A stretch of 56,225 nucleotides of DNA from Candidatus Gastranaerophilales bacterium (GCA_023662705.1 JAMPIM010000006.1:5842-62066), one strand, 5' to 3'; numbered from the stretch's first letter, positions 32,978-42,370 are shown. A program made the numbers and translations. The notes: a model not told the origin generated them from the letters alone.

Positions 32978-34942
32978 TTAGTAAATATTTCCATAAACCC
33001 AATATGAACGCAAGACTTTTTTAACATAATTTTTTGTTTCAGGATAAGGAATTTGTTCAACAAATTCATCTGCATCATTATAAATAAGTTTTGACATCCA
33101 ACCTGAAACAGAACCAATACCGCCATTATAAGCAGAAATTGCATATAAATCTTTGTTGCCTAAAACTTTCTTTAAGCCTTCGTAATAAGAACTTCCCGCT
33201 CTGATATTACTTTCAGGATTAAATATATCACCCGAAAAACCTTTATTCTGATTAATTTCTGCATAAGTTGCAGGCATTAACTGCATCAAGCCTCCTGCCC
33301 CTACAGAACTTCCCGCAAAAGGATTAAAGTGACTTTCCTCTTTAAGAATAGATTCAAGAATAATCGGGTTATTATTACCCTTATATTTATCCACAAGTTC
33401 AAAATAATGAAGCGGATAAATAAGTCTCCATCTCAAATCTTCAAAAGAAGGTTTATTAGGAATTTCATCCATAGCATTACGGGCAAGAATCGCTGAAATT
33501 GTATAATTACCGTTCTGGTATGCAATCCAGCTTTGAATAAATTTATCTTTCTTGCACAGCTCTTCAACCAAATCATAATCTTTTAAAAGCGCAAGTCTTA
33601 TTACAAGATTATTATCTAATGATTTCTTATACGGAAATACTACAGGTTTTGGAGTAATATCCAAGAACGGCAAAGTTCCGTCGTCCTTGTACAAATTATA
33701 ATTTGCTCTATATGCATAATAAGTATCAGGATATTTGTGAACAGTTTGTTTATAATACCAGTTTGCGCGTTCATAGTGTTTAAGCTTATGAGAAATCTTA
33801 CCCATATAATACATAACCGCAGGAGCTGATTTTACATTCGGGAATTTCTCTAAATGCAAACGACCGAGTCTTTGCGCATCAAGATATTTTTTCTGTAAAT
33901 ATTTTGTTATAAAAATATTGTACAAAGCATCCGCAGAGAACTGTCCGTCAGGATATTTTTTATACATTGTATTAAAACAAGCTTCTTTCAACCCGCTTTC
34001 AACAACTTCATTGCAGTTCAGATAAGAAATATAATCGGCTCCCGTTGAAGAATAGTTTTTTGCAGCTAAAGCAGAAATACCTTCTCTTCTGGTTGGGAAT
34101 GTCGCGATATAATTATCAATAACTTCGTAAACATCTTCATTCTTAGCCGCTGCCGCATGGTCTTTCAAACCATATTCTGCATAATACTTTGCCTTATCTT
34201 TGTTACCGAGTTTATATTCCGTCTTGGCAAAATCTGTCCAGCTCTCGGCAAGAGTTGTTTTATTCAAAAACACAGAAGCTTTTTCAAAATCCCCGCTTGC
34301 ATAATATGTTTTTGCAATCAATAAATTATCATAATTCTTTAACGGAATATCTAATTTTAAGATTTCATCAACCGAACGAACCGCAAATCTTCCATCAGGA
34401 GCTTTTTCTATATATGTCTTGAAGTTTACAAGAGCATTCTGTTTAGCCTTTTCCAATTGTTTAGGATTTTCAGGTAAATCAGATGTAGCAATCAACCCCA
34501 AATAATATTCAGACGCAATTGCATAATCACTCGTAGGATATTTTTTTATAATATTTTTGAAATGTTTTTTAGCTCTTTTGTCCTTAAGTTCAAGCATTAA
34601 ATTAGCCATATTGTATTCACTAATCGGAACAATACTTGACTTTGCACGCATACGCACAATTTTATTATACTTTCTGACAGCAAGCTCTTTCCTATCCATA
34701 TTAGTTGCACATCTTGCCTGCCTAAAAAGAGCTGATGGTTTCAAATTTGAACCTGACGGTACTTTTGCAAATTCAAGATAAGCTTTTTCATAATCCGCAT
34801 CCTTATAGCTTTTTAAAGCATCCGAATATGCGCTGATTCCTCTATCCTCCGAGGAAACATGGTTATAGATAAAATATCCGGCAGTAAAAATTGCTAAGGC
34901 TATAACAAAATATAAATCATATTTTTTTCTTCGTCTTCTCAT
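32978..34942 (-). CDS. Soluble lytic murein transglycosylase-like protein
   Basis: 654 residues. An N-terminal basic patch and a single membrane helix (YDLYFVIALAIFTAGYFIY) anchor it. TPR-like repeats fill ~40-480. The C-terminal GH23/SLT domain has ESILKEESHFNP with the catalytic Glu, VGAGGLMQLMPATY, NIRAGSSYYEGL and ISAYNGG. Cleaves peptidoglycan. Ribosome site is weak (GGAT). Confidence 0.93.
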   Translation of the reverse strand: MRRRRKKYDLYFVIALAIFTAGYFIYNHVSSEDRGISAYSDALKSYKDADYEKAYLEFAKVPSGSNLKPSALFRQARCATNMDRKELAVRKYNKIVRMRAKSSIVPISEYNMANLMLELKDKRAKKHFKNIIKKYPTSDYAIASEYYLGLIATSDLPENPKQLEKAKQNALVNFKTYIEKAPDGRFAVRSVDEILKLDIPLKNYDNLLIAKTYYASGDFEKASVFLNKTTLAESWTDFAKTEYKLGNKDKAKYYAEYGLKDHAAAAKNEDVYEVIDNYIATFPTRREGISALAAKNYSSTGADYISYLNCNEVVESGLKEACFNTMYKKYPDGQFSADALYNIFITKYLQKKYLDAQRLGRLHLEKFPNVKSAPAVMYYMGKISHKLKHYERANWYYKQTVHKYPDTYYAYRANYNLYKDDGTLPFLDITPKPVVFPYKKSLDNNLVIRLALLKDYDLVEELCKKDKFIQSWIAYQNGNYTISAILARNAMDEIPNKPSFEDLRWRLIYPLHYFELVDKYKGNNNPIILESILKEESHFNPFAGSSVGAGGLMQLMPATYAEINQNKGFSGDIFNPESNIRAGSSYYEGLKKVLGNKDLYAISAYNGGIGSVSGWMSKLIYNDADEFVEQIPYPETKNYVKKVLRSYWVYGNIY

Positions 34943-35059
34943 TCAAACTTATCCATACTTAAAAACTATCCGGTAGAGTAAATTAATTCCCCAACTATTA
35001 TTCTAATATATCTTTATGAAAAAAGAAAATCCCGTAATAAAAAATTACATATTTTCGTC

Positions 35060-35091
35060 AAAAAAGCGGGTGCTCAAAGACAACCCGCTTT
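35060..35091 (-). terminator. Terminator of the serpin-like gene
   Basis: AAAGCGGGT / ACCCGCTTT stem with an 11-base loop; T tract on the minus strand. Confidence 0.82.
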
Positions 35092-35100
35092 CAAAACAAC

Positions 35101-36117
35101 CTACTTTTGATATTTTGTTATATCGTGTACCCTTAGGGCAAAATAAGGATTTTTCTTACCTTTTTCTTTTAAGAAAATAACAAAAGTATCGTTAAAATAG
35201 AACAATCTTTGTTCAATATCAGGCATCAAAGACATCTTCATAAATGTCATAGCAGCCTCGCTTTTAAGCTTCACACCTTTATTATCCATCTCAAACTTAA
35301 TAGTTTCGATTGCCTGATCAATTTGAAGATTTGTTCCCATAACTCTTCTGCCTGACAGCTCATCAAAAACTTTTTCTTCAAAAAGCTTGATATTAGGAAC
35401 TTTTAACTCGTCATCATTTCCAAATTCTTTAGAACCCGCAAATGCATCCTGCTTTTTCAACATATCTGCATATAAATACTGGAACTCTTTATTTGCAGAA
35501 TTTTTGTATAAATAAACTTCATCATCTGTTTTTGTAGTTAACATTACGGCAAAATCTTCAGGATTATTATAGAAAAGAACTTTTACTCCGCTTCCGAATT
35601 CATCTTTTGAACCTTTCATAACACCGAAGTACTCAGCAGTTTGATCTTCACCAAAAGCAGCTTTGCCGAGTTTATTAAACTCATTTTTAAACTCAAAATC
35701 TTTTTTAAGCATTGCATAAATAATAAACTTATCATTACGCGGAGTTAAATCAAGCTTATCAAGAATATCACTTGATTCTTTAAACTTCTTGCGAATAGCT
35801 TTTGAGATTTGTTTTTTAGTATTTTTGGTAACTTTTGTTGTGATTTTATAGTAACTTTTTTCAGAAACATCATCAACAGTAAAAGTTTGTTTATTCAATT
35901 CCTGCACCATAACAGGTGTTCCTTCGCGGAATCTTACAGGATTGTGAACAATTTTATCCATAAAATCATTCCAAACAAGCTGGAATGTACCTACCCAAAC
36001 TCTATCCTGCGCATTGCTTCTTGACTGCATCGTAGGCTGAATCTCAATTCCTGCGGCAAAAATTTGAACATTTGCGGTAATCATTAATGCCAATAAAAGA
36101 CCTAAAAGTTTTTTCAT
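35101..36117 (-). CDS. Secreted serpin-like protein (divergent)
   Basis: 338 residues with a signal peptide (MKKLLGLLLALMITANVQIFA). Near the C-terminus IKFEMDNKGVKLKSEAAMTF, then LFYFNDTFVIFLKEK and PYFALRVHD, echo the serpin hinge (KxxxEVxEEGTEAAAAT) and the final strands (RPFLFLIRD, LFMGRV). FIIYAMLKKDFEFKNEF resembles the conserved serpin strand. No clear P1-P1' site. Serpins inhibit serine or cysteine proteases; the family assignment is tentative. GGAGAG upstream; own terminator. Confidence 0.5.
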   Translation of the reverse strand: MKKLLGLLLALMITANVQIFAAGIEIQPTMQSRSNAQDRVWVGTFQLVWNDFMDKIVHNPVRFREGTPVMVQELNKQTFTVDDVSEKSYYKITTKVTKNTKKQISKAIRKKFKESSDILDKLDLTPRNDKFIIYAMLKKDFEFKNEFNKLGKAAFGEDQTAEYFGVMKGSKDEFGSGVKVLFYNNPEDFAVMLTTKTDDEVYLYKNSANKEFQYLYADMLKKQDAFAGSKEFGNDDELKVPNIKLFEEKVFDELSGRRVMGTNLQIDQAIETIKFEMDNKGVKLKSEAAMTFMKMSLMPDIEQRLFYFNDTFVIFLKEKGKKNPYFALRVHDITKYQK

Positions 36118-36176
36118 TATTCTCTCCTAAACTATGGCAACTATTTTAACATAATCCGAGAATAAATGGAAACTTT

Positions 36177-36815
36177 TTATATTTCTTTACTGATACGTCT
36201 TGCAACAACTTCAGGTTTCCAAATATGATAACAATCTCTGTTTTCAGAAAGACATTCATCAATTTTTTCAAAAACACGATTAATATCAGCAATAGATTTT
36301 TTCTCTTTAATCAAATTAACAAGAATCGTTTTTATCTCATAAGCTCGAAACTGGGTTGAAATACTCCACACAAGCCAGCTATTTGTCTGCTGAACCTTGG
36401 TAATATATTTTTCAACATATTCCATTGTAAAAATTTCATCCACATAATCTCTTAGTATGTCAAACAAACTTTCATAAATAAATTTTTCAACAGTTTCTTC
36501 ATTTGGCACGATAAAATCATGCAAAACTTCTTTCCCACGAACATAGAACACAACTTCATTTTCCTGCAAATCACTTTTTTCTAATACATGAACAGGCGGG
36601 AAAATAAAACCAGATTCGTTTTTTACATCTTCTCTAACCGCGTCAATTCTCATTAAAACCAAATCTGCAAATTCCGAAATATCAGTACCGAATTCGATTT
36701 TTAAAACATCTTCTCCAAGAGAATTGAATGCTTCTTCAATTCTCTCCTCCACAGAGGGCTTTTCATCATCTGCTGCTTTGTTAAAGTTAAATATTTGTTT
36801 CAATTTTTCTATCAT
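36177..36815 (-). CDS. Free-standing FlhA cytoplasmic-domain-like protein
   Basis: 212 residues, no membrane segment. LKIEFGTDISEFADLVLMRI, VKNESGFIFPPVHVLEKSDLQENEVVFYVRGKEV correspond to the FHIPEP export-gate pattern (LEIEIGYGL...; ELGFVxPPVRIRDNLxLxPNEYxIxIRGxEV). Full FlhA is ~690 residues with eight helices before this domain; here only the soluble part exists, with an ATG and no upstream coding sequence. A fliM/fliN/fliL group is 13 kb away. TTGACT-16-TAAATA-6-ATG is a possible leaderless promoter. Confidence 0.7.
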   Translation of the reverse strand: MIEKLKQIFNFNKAADDEKPSVEERIEEAFNSLGEDVLKIEFGTDISEFADLVLMRIDAVREDVKNESGFIFPPVHVLEKSDLQENEVVFYVRGKEVLHDFIVPNEETVEKFIYESLFDILRDYVDEIFTMEYVEKYITKVQQTNSWLVWSISTQFRAYEIKTILVNLIKEKKSIADINRVFEKIDECLSENRDCYHIWKPEVVARRISKEI

Positions 36816-36854
36816 ATTTTGTATTTAATAGTGTTTTTTCGAAAGTCAATATGT

Positions 36855-36860
36855 TATAAT
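36855..36860 (+). promoter_or_regulatory. -10 box of the phosphatase-like gene, predicted leaderless
   Basis: TATAAT, six bases, ATG 36867. No ribosome site. -35 poor. Confidence 0.5.
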
Positions 36861-36866
36861 AGAAAT

Positions 36867-37463
36867 ATGTTCAAACGTATATGTAAAATAACTTTCATAT
36901 CCCATGGCGCAACAGTATATAGCCAGGAAGGGATACTCAACGACAATTTAAAACATCCGAAGCTTAACGAGTTTGGAGAAGAAGAAACCGAAAAAGTCTG
37001 CGAATACTTAAAAAAACGCGGTGTGGCTTATGATAAAATCTATTCAAGCCCTAATACATGCTGTACTGAAACTGCACAAATTATCGCAAAACTTTTCAAA
37101 CAAAAATATACAACAATTGACTTAACCTCCAGAAACCACGGAAACTGGCAGGGAAAATCATACGTCGAACTTTTCAAAGAGTTTAAATCAAAAGCTTTAA
37201 CAGAAACGCCTGAAAACGGCGAATCAATTGAAGATTTTAATAAGCGCGTTTCCGAATTCATTGATAAATTAATCAAAGAAAACAAAGGAAACCGCATCAT
37301 TGTTGTCACAACTCCGGAAGTTATTCAATCTGCTTTAGCCAAAACTCTTGAATTAACACCTGAAAATCAGCATAAATTATTGATTAAAACAGGGTCGCTG
37401 ACCCAAATCAGTTATTTTGAAGGCTGGTCAAGCGTTATCTATTCAAATTTCAATTTCAGCTAG
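36867..37463 (+). CDS. Histidine phosphatase-fold protein, catalytic residues changed
   Basis: 198 residues from ATG 36867; the in-frame extension to 36795 has no support. Phosphoglycerate-mutase-like fold: HGATVYSQEGI..., GVAYDKIYSSPNTCCTETAQIIAK, RNHGNWQGKSY, GESIEDFNKRVSEFIDKL. But the RHG motif is ISHG (Arg to Ser) and the second catalytic His, usually in VxHG, is replaced: VTTPEVI. Substrate phosphate transfer is therefore doubtful; it may be a binding protein. Divergent from the FlhA-like gene. Confidence 0.75.
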   Translation: MFKRICKITFISHGATVYSQEGILNDNLKHPKLNEFGEEETEKVCEYLKKRGVAYDKIYSSPNTCCTETAQIIAKLFKQKYTTIDLTSRNHGNWQGKSYVELFKEFKSKALTETPENGESIEDFNKRVSEFIDKLIKENKGNRIIVVTTPEVIQSALAKTLELTPENQHKLLIKTGSLTQISYFEGWSSVIYSNFNFS

Positions 37464-37524
37464 CCCTTTTTGCTAATGTAATTCTAAATAGACACTCTAT
37501 AATTAAAGAAAAAGGAGTTCTATT

Positions 37525-37854
37525 ATGATTCTGTTGTTAAAATGGCTTGCTTTAGCACTTGCAATAATGTTCACAGGCTGGGTTATTCCGGGAATTACAA
37601 TTTCGAACTTTACTACCGCGCTAATTGCGGCAGTCGTAATTGCATTGATTAACCTCGGCATAAAACCTGTACTTGTATTCCTTACTCTTCCTATTAATAT
37701 CCTGACTCTCGGGATTTTCATCCTTGTCATTAACGCACTTTTATTCATGTTTATGGCATACCTTGTTCCCGGAGTCGAAGTTAACGGGTTCTGGAGCGCT
37801 TTTCTCGGAGCTCTGGTTCTCTCAATTTTGTCGGTCGGGATCTCCTGGCTCTAA
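37525..37854 (+). CDS. Holin 4_2-family (PF04020-like) membrane protein
   Basis: 109 residues, four hydrophobic helices. GWVIPGITISNFTTALIAAVVIALINLGIKPVLVFLTLPINILTLGIF is the signature of this family, common in bacterial chromosomes and not shown to act as holin. AAAAGGAG upstream. Confidence 0.9.
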   Translation: MILLLKWLALALAIMFTGWVIPGITISNFTTALIAAVVIALINLGIKPVLVFLTLPINILTLGIFILVINALLFMFMAYLVPGVEVNGFWSAFLGALVLSILSVGISWL

Positions 37855-37856
37855 TA

Positions 37857-37888
37857 AAAAAGGCTTGCGGTGTTACGCAAGCCTTTTT
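37857..37888. terminator. Terminator after the membrane protein
   Basis: AAAAAGGCTTGCG / CGCAAGCCTTTTT stem with six-base loop; T tract on the plus strand. Confidence 0.93.
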
Positions 37889-37890
37889 AC

Positions 37891-37919
37891 TTGCAAAATA
37901 AGTATAAATTAACTACAAT
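37891..37919 (+). promoter_or_regulatory. Promoter of the two-component operon
   Basis: TTGCAA, 17-base spacer, TACAAT, giving a ~20-base leader with ACGGAG before ATG 37947. Confidence 0.75.
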
Positions 37920-37946
37920 ATAACCAAGGGATTCAACGGAGTTTTT

Positions 37947-38654
37947 ATGAGCGAAAAGAAAAGAATACTTATTGTAGATGACGACACGGAAATCAGAGAT
38001 TTGCTTGAATTTGATATTGCTTCAAGCGGGTATTTTGTTGATACGGCAGCTGATGGAATGGAAGGATTGAATAAAGCCTTAAACAATAAGTATGATTTGA
38101 TTCTGCTTGATGTTATGATGCCGAAAATGAACGGATTTGAAGTCTGTAAAAACATTCGTCAGGCAAAAAACAATGTTCCGATTCTTATGCTCACAGCAAA
38201 AGGGACTATTGATGATAAAACTAACGGATTCGACAGCGGAGCAGATGATTATCTTGTTAAACCGTTTGATGTACAGGAAGTTTTATTAAGAATAAGGGTT
38301 CTTTTGAGAAGAAACCAGCCTCAGGTCGAAACACTCGGGTCTACAGAAATCCTTGATGTCGGAGAAATCGAAATTCTACCTGATACTTTAGAATGCATTA
38401 TTATGAACAAGCGAGTAAAACTTACTCCAACTGAATTTGAAATTCTTTACTGCTTAATGCAGCACTTTAATAAAGCAGTAACCTTAGCAACCTTATTGGA
38501 AGAAGTCTGGGGATACGACAGAGACGAAGATGTCAGAATGCTTCGAGTTCACGTAGGCGGATTGAGAAACAAAATTGAACCTGATACAAAGAATCCAAAA
38601 TATTTACATACAGTAACTAACGTCGGCTATAAACTTACACCTTTCGGAGAATAG
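37947..38654 (+). CDS. OmpR-family response regulator (RpaB-like)
   Basis: 235 residues. Receiver: DDD (11-13), phospho-Asp in LILLDVMMP (~55), LTAKG, VKPFD. C-terminal winged helix: LTPTEFEILYCLMQHFNKAVTLATLLEEVWGYD and RVHVGGLRNKIEP. Ends ...YLHTVTNVGYKL. Close in character to cyanobacterial RpaB/YycF regulators. Three bases before its kinase. Confidence 0.93.
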   Translation: MSEKKRILIVDDDTEIRDLLEFDIASSGYFVDTAADGMEGLNKALNNKYDLILLDVMMPKMNGFEVCKNIRQAKNNVPILMLTAKGTIDDKTNGFDSGADDYLVKPFDVQEVLLRIRVLLRRNQPQVETLGSTEILDVGEIEILPDTLECIIMNKRVKLTPTEFEILYCLMQHFNKAVTLATLLEEVWGYDRDEDVRMLRVHVGGLRNKIEPDTKNPKYLHTVTNVGYKLTPFGE

Positions 38655-38657
38655 CTA

Positions 38658-40349
38658 ATGGCAAAGTTTTTTTCAAAAAGACGTTTAAAAATAGCAGAAC
38701 AGATTATTATCGTAATCTTTTTTGCTGTTATTATTCCGATGACAATCAGCGGAATAATTATCAATAATGTTAACCAGCAATCAAACCGTGCACAGCTTCG
38801 TGATGCTGCTGTTATGATTGCCAATGTTGTATCGGAAGAAGTTGATGTTTTTGAAAACTCAATTAATAATGAGCTTGCCCAAATCAGTACAACGCTTGAA
38901 TACTACAACTCGCCTGAAAAAACAGACGAATACCTTAAGTCAATTATCGAAAATCTTGCATTTTATAAAGAACTCCGAGTAGTATCCGACACTGAATTCA
39001 AACAAAACTACGAGAATAAAACCGATGACGACATTGCAATATTCAGCAAAGAATTAAACAACGGTCAGCATCTTGTAGCAGTTTTGGATATGAAAAATAT
39101 TAAAGTAGATTTATTCAAAACCCTTAATCAGGATAAACGTCAAATCTACGTGATATCAAGTGAAGACGGGCGTTTAATATCTTCCGTCAATTATGAAAAA
39201 GAAGTTTTTGAAAGCAGTATAGCTCAGCTTCCTTCAACACTAAAACAGGATGAAACCGTAATTTTTGGTGATATAAAAAACCAACCGCTTGCATATCATA
39301 AAAAAACAAACCCCGATATAACAATCATTGTTAACACAACAGAAGATGTTACAAAAAGTGCTATTGACTACAACCGTGATAAAATCTTGCTTTCAATTAT
39401 ATTAACGGTGCTCACTGTATTCTTTGTAGTTGGGCTTTATACATCTTACCTGTATATCAATATTCGTCAGCTTTTCAAGGCAATTATTGCGATATCAAAA
39501 GGAAACTACGAACGCAGAATAAGGCTGTTAACCAATATTTTCACCCCTTTCGAGATTGTTTTCCTCGGAAACGAGTTCAACAGAATGGTTAGCCAGATTC
39601 ATAAATCCTATATTCAGCTCAAGAAAAAGAACAGAGAGCTTAAACAGTTAAATGAATTTCGTTCAAATATGGTTGATACGGTAAGCCATGAGTTAAGAAC
39701 TCCGCTTACAAGTATTCAGGGTTATACTTCACGTCTTTTGAGGCAGGATATTGAAATTGATGAAGAAACCAAACAAAAGTCTTTAAAAGTCATAAAAAGA
39801 CAAGCTGAAAGGCTAAAACGTATGATTGAAGACTTATTGGTTATTCCTGATATTGAAGGCGCAAGATTAAATTTTAATTTAAAACCTGTTGCAATCAGTT
39901 CTGTCATAGAAAACTCCGTTACACTGGTTAAGAATGATGCAAAAAAAGAAATAATTAATAACATCAAAAATTGTGAAGCGCTTGTATTGGCTGATAATGA
40001 CCGTATTGAACAAGTTTTCGTTAACCTTATTGAAAATGCAGTTAAATATTCAAAAGACGATTCTGACATCACTTTGGATTACGAACTTCGCGAAAACAAA
40101 CTGGTTGTAAGCGTTAAAAATGATTATGATATAATTCCGCGCGAGAAACTAAAAACTCTGTTTGATAAATTTACCCGTATTGATGACAGCACAACAAGAA
40201 CAACACGCGGAACAGGCTTGGGACTTTATATTGTCAAAGGTTTAGTAGAAGCAATGGATGGAGAAATCAGACTTTATTCAAATGAAGAATGCGGATTTTG
40301 TGTAAAAGTTTATTTACCTCTTGTGATTGAAGAAAAGATTTATGTTTAA
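38658..40349 (+). CDS. Membrane sensor histidine kinase
   Basis: 563 residues. TM1 (~14-34), ~210-residue extracytoplasmic sensor, TM2 (~248-270), HAMP, HisKA (DTVSHELRTPLTSIQGYTSRL), HATPase (N box FVNLIENAVKY, G1-like DKFTRIDDSTTRTTRGTGLGLYI). Pairs with the upstream regulator, as NblS/WalK pairs with RpaB/WalR. GGAGAATAG precedes ATG; lipA follows ten bases after, so lipA is in the transcript or a read-through unit. Confidence 0.93.
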   Translation: MAKFFSKRRLKIAEQIIIVIFFAVIIPMTISGIIINNVNQQSNRAQLRDAAVMIANVVSEEVDVFENSINNELAQISTTLEYYNSPEKTDEYLKSIIENLAFYKELRVVSDTEFKQNYENKTDDDIAIFSKELNNGQHLVAVLDMKNIKVDLFKTLNQDKRQIYVISSEDGRLISSVNYEKEVFESSIAQLPSTLKQDETVIFGDIKNQPLAYHKKTNPDITIIVNTTEDVTKSAIDYNRDKILLSIILTVLTVFFVVGLYTSYLYINIRQLFKAIIAISKGNYERRIRLLTNIFTPFEIVFLGNEFNRMVSQIHKSYIQLKKKNRELKQLNEFRSNMVDTVSHELRTPLTSIQGYTSRLLRQDIEIDEETKQKSLKVIKRQAERLKRMIEDLLVIPDIEGARLNFNLKPVAISSVIENSVTLVKNDAKKEIINNIKNCEALVLADNDRIEQVFVNLIENAVKYSKDDSDITLDYELRENKLVVSVKNDYDIIPREKLKTLFDKFTRIDDSTTRTTRGTGLGLYIVKGLVEAMDGEIRLYSNEECGFCVKVYLPLVIEEKIYV

Positions 40350-40359
40350 GGAATAGAAA

Positions 40360-41208
40360 ATGCAAAGACTACCTGAATATTTAAAACGACCTATTATTGA
40401 TACAGAAAAAACAAAAACCGTACGCAGAATATTAAAAACAAAATGTTTAAATACAGTTTGCGAAGGAGCTCGCTGCCCGAACAAAAGCGAATGTTATTCT
40501 CACAATACAGCAACATTTTTGATTATGGGTAATGTCTGCACAAGAAATTGCCGTTACTGCAATATTTCTACCGCAAGACCGGAAGCTTTAGACATGGATG
40601 AGCCAAAACATGTTGCAGAAGCCGTTAAAGAATTAGGACTAAAATATGCAGTTATCACATCCGTTACACGTGATGATTTACCTGACGGCGGAGCAGAACA
40701 TTTCAAAAACTGTATCGATGAAATCAGAAAGATTTCAGATGCAAAAATCGAAATCCTTACTCCTGATTTCAGAGGTAAAAAAGAAGCTTTGGATACAATT
40801 ATTCAATCCCATCCGGAAGTATTTAACCACAACATTGAAACAGTAAAAACACTTTTTAAAACCGCACGTCCTCAGGGGAACTACCGAACTTCAATTGAGG
40901 TCTTAAAATACATAAAAGAAAACTCTGATATTGTCACAAAATCAGGATTAATGGTTGGTTTAGGTGAAGAGATAAATGAGATTGAAGAAACTCTTGTTGA
41001 TTTAAAAGAAGCTGGAGTTGATATTGTCACAATTGGTCAATATATTCAGCCGTCAAAAGCTCATCTTGAGGTTGCAAAATTCTATACGTTAGAAGAATTT
41101 GAAGAATTAAAACAACTTGCTGAAAAAATCGGTTTCAAAAACCATCAAATCGGGCCACTGGTAAGAAGCTCATATCACGCAGCAAAATGTTATTCCCAAA
41201 AAGGATGA
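40360..41208 (+). CDS. lipA: Lipoyl synthase
   Basis: 282 residues. Auxiliary cluster CEGARCPNKSEC, radical SAM CTRNCRYC, and RSSYHA. Inserts two sulfurs into octanoyl groups on lipoate-dependent enzymes. AGGAAT upstream. Overlaps the convergent secreted-protein gene by 19 bases. Confidence 0.97.
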   Translation: MQRLPEYLKRPIIDTEKTKTVRRILKTKCLNTVCEGARCPNKSECYSHNTATFLIMGNVCTRNCRYCNISTARPEALDMDEPKHVAEAVKELGLKYAVITSVTRDDLPDGGAEHFKNCIDEIRKISDAKIEILTPDFRGKKEALDTIIQSHPEVFNHNIETVKTLFKTARPQGNYRTSIEVLKYIKENSDIVTKSGLMVGLGEEINEIEETLVDLKEAGVDIVTIGQYIQPSKAHLEVAKFYTLEEFEELKQLAEKIGFKNHQIGPLVRSSYHAAKCYSQKG

Positions 41209-41678
41209 TAATACAGCGTAATTACTTTATTCTTCTTCACCCTGACATGCCCGCCTTTAATAAAATTAGTTAGCGACCCTGTCGGCGGAAGCGGTGTCAA
41301 AGCCCATTTGAGCGGAAAAACCCAGAGGCTTCTGTCTTGTCCGAAAACCTCCACTGTTTCATCCATTTGACCTGAAAAAACTCCATTGATTTTAAAATCA
41401 CCAAAGATTATACTTGCAGGAATCCCGTTCATGCCTGAAGTTATAACAACTTTAACACGCGCAGGAACAACATCCCCGCGATTTATAACTACATCGTTAT
41501 ATTTAACTGTATTCAGAACTTTAAAATTAACTTCTTGTCCTTCATAAATATCTTTTTCGGAAGAAATTTCTTCCATAATTGCAAGTTTGACAGGAATTTT
41601 AACAGTGCTTTCAAAATTATGTGCAAAACAAGCAGAACCAAACAAGAATAGAAATAAAAATATAAAAAACTTATTCAT
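41190..41678 (-). CDS. Small secreted protein
   Basis: 162 residues. Signal peptide MNKFFIFLFLFLFGSACFA; no lipobox. Mature part is beta-rich with INRGDVVPARVKVVITSGMNG, recalling the 'intrinsically stable barrel' motif (ILIPKGTVAHGVI) of the 1504-2652 protein. The two may belong to one envelope family. Overlaps the upstream gene by eight bases. Confidence 0.6.
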   Translation of the reverse strand: MNKFFIFLFLFLFGSACFAHNFESTVKIPVKLAIMEEISSEKDIYEGQEVNFKVLNTVKYNDVVINRGDVVPARVKVVITSGMNGIPASIIFGDFKINGVFSGQMDETVEVFGQDRSLWVFPLKWALTPLPPTGSLTNFIKGGHVRVKKNKVITLYYHPFWE

Positions 41679-42363
41679 ATTTAAGTTCCTGTTTATAATT
41701 TTTGCTCTGAATTTTTTCTTCCAGCATTCTTCGGTTATTTTGCGAAGTCAGAAGGAAGTTTTGATAATATTCGTTATCCAAATATGTATTATTCACAATG
41801 AAAGACGGATAATTAAAATAAATTCTTTCATAAATATGAGCCAGGCGTTTTGATGTTAGATTTTTATTAGAAATCTTATCCTGTCTTGTTTGAGGACAGG
41901 TTTTATTAATATAAACAATCAATCCCAGCGGATTGTAACCTGCTTTTACCATATAATCAACTGCAAGTTTATCAAAAACCAGTTCGTATTTTTTCGGTGC
42001 AGCTTTAATCTTTACAGAACTCAGCCATCCGTTTGCAATACCATCATAAGAACGAACGGCAGAAGCAATCTCTCGTGCAAGACAACCTGCAAGTTCGTCG
42101 TCAGACTGAATAGTTTTATAATTATTACCATAAACAACAACCTGTCTCTTAGTAAGCGATTTTGTACTATTCAGCAAATTTGATTTCTGCTCTTCGTTAT
42201 AAACAAATACAACTCTGTTTTCAAATTTATTTGAATTTAAAATTTGTGTGCCGACTCTGTCAATTCTTGATTGAATTGAATTCTGTCTGATAATTTCAGC
42301 TTCATCAACAGCAAAAACAGGAAGCACAATAGAAGCAATAAATAATAATAAAATCTTTTTCAT
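41671..42363 (-). CDS. M48 metallopeptidase-like protein, degenerate active site
   Basis: From ATG 42363, 230 residues with signal peptide (MKKILLLFIASIVLPVFA). The longer frame up to 42534 lies inside the glycosyltransferase gene and has no support. SDDELAGCLAREIASAV aligns with the M48 helix ELA(x)3HExxH, but HExxH is REIAS, losing both zinc histidines. KYELVFDKLAVDYMVKAGYNPLGLI keeps the ExxxD(xLA)(x)YMxxAGYNP segment. Likely a non-catalytic BepA/YfgC relative. Leaderless: TTGAGA-17-TATAAT-7-ATG. Confidence 0.7.
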   Translation of the reverse strand: MKKILLLFIASIVLPVFAVDEAEIIRQNSIQSRIDRVGTQILNSNKFENRVVFVYNEEQKSNLLNSTKSLTKRQVVVYGNNYKTIQSDDELAGCLAREIASAVRSYDGIANGWLSSVKIKAAPKKYELVFDKLAVDYMVKAGYNPLGLIVYINKTCPQTRQDKISNKNLTSKRLAHIYERIYFNYPSFIVNNTYLDNEYYQNFLLTSQNNRRMLEEKIQSKNYKQELKYE

Positions 42364-42370
42364 AAAGGCA

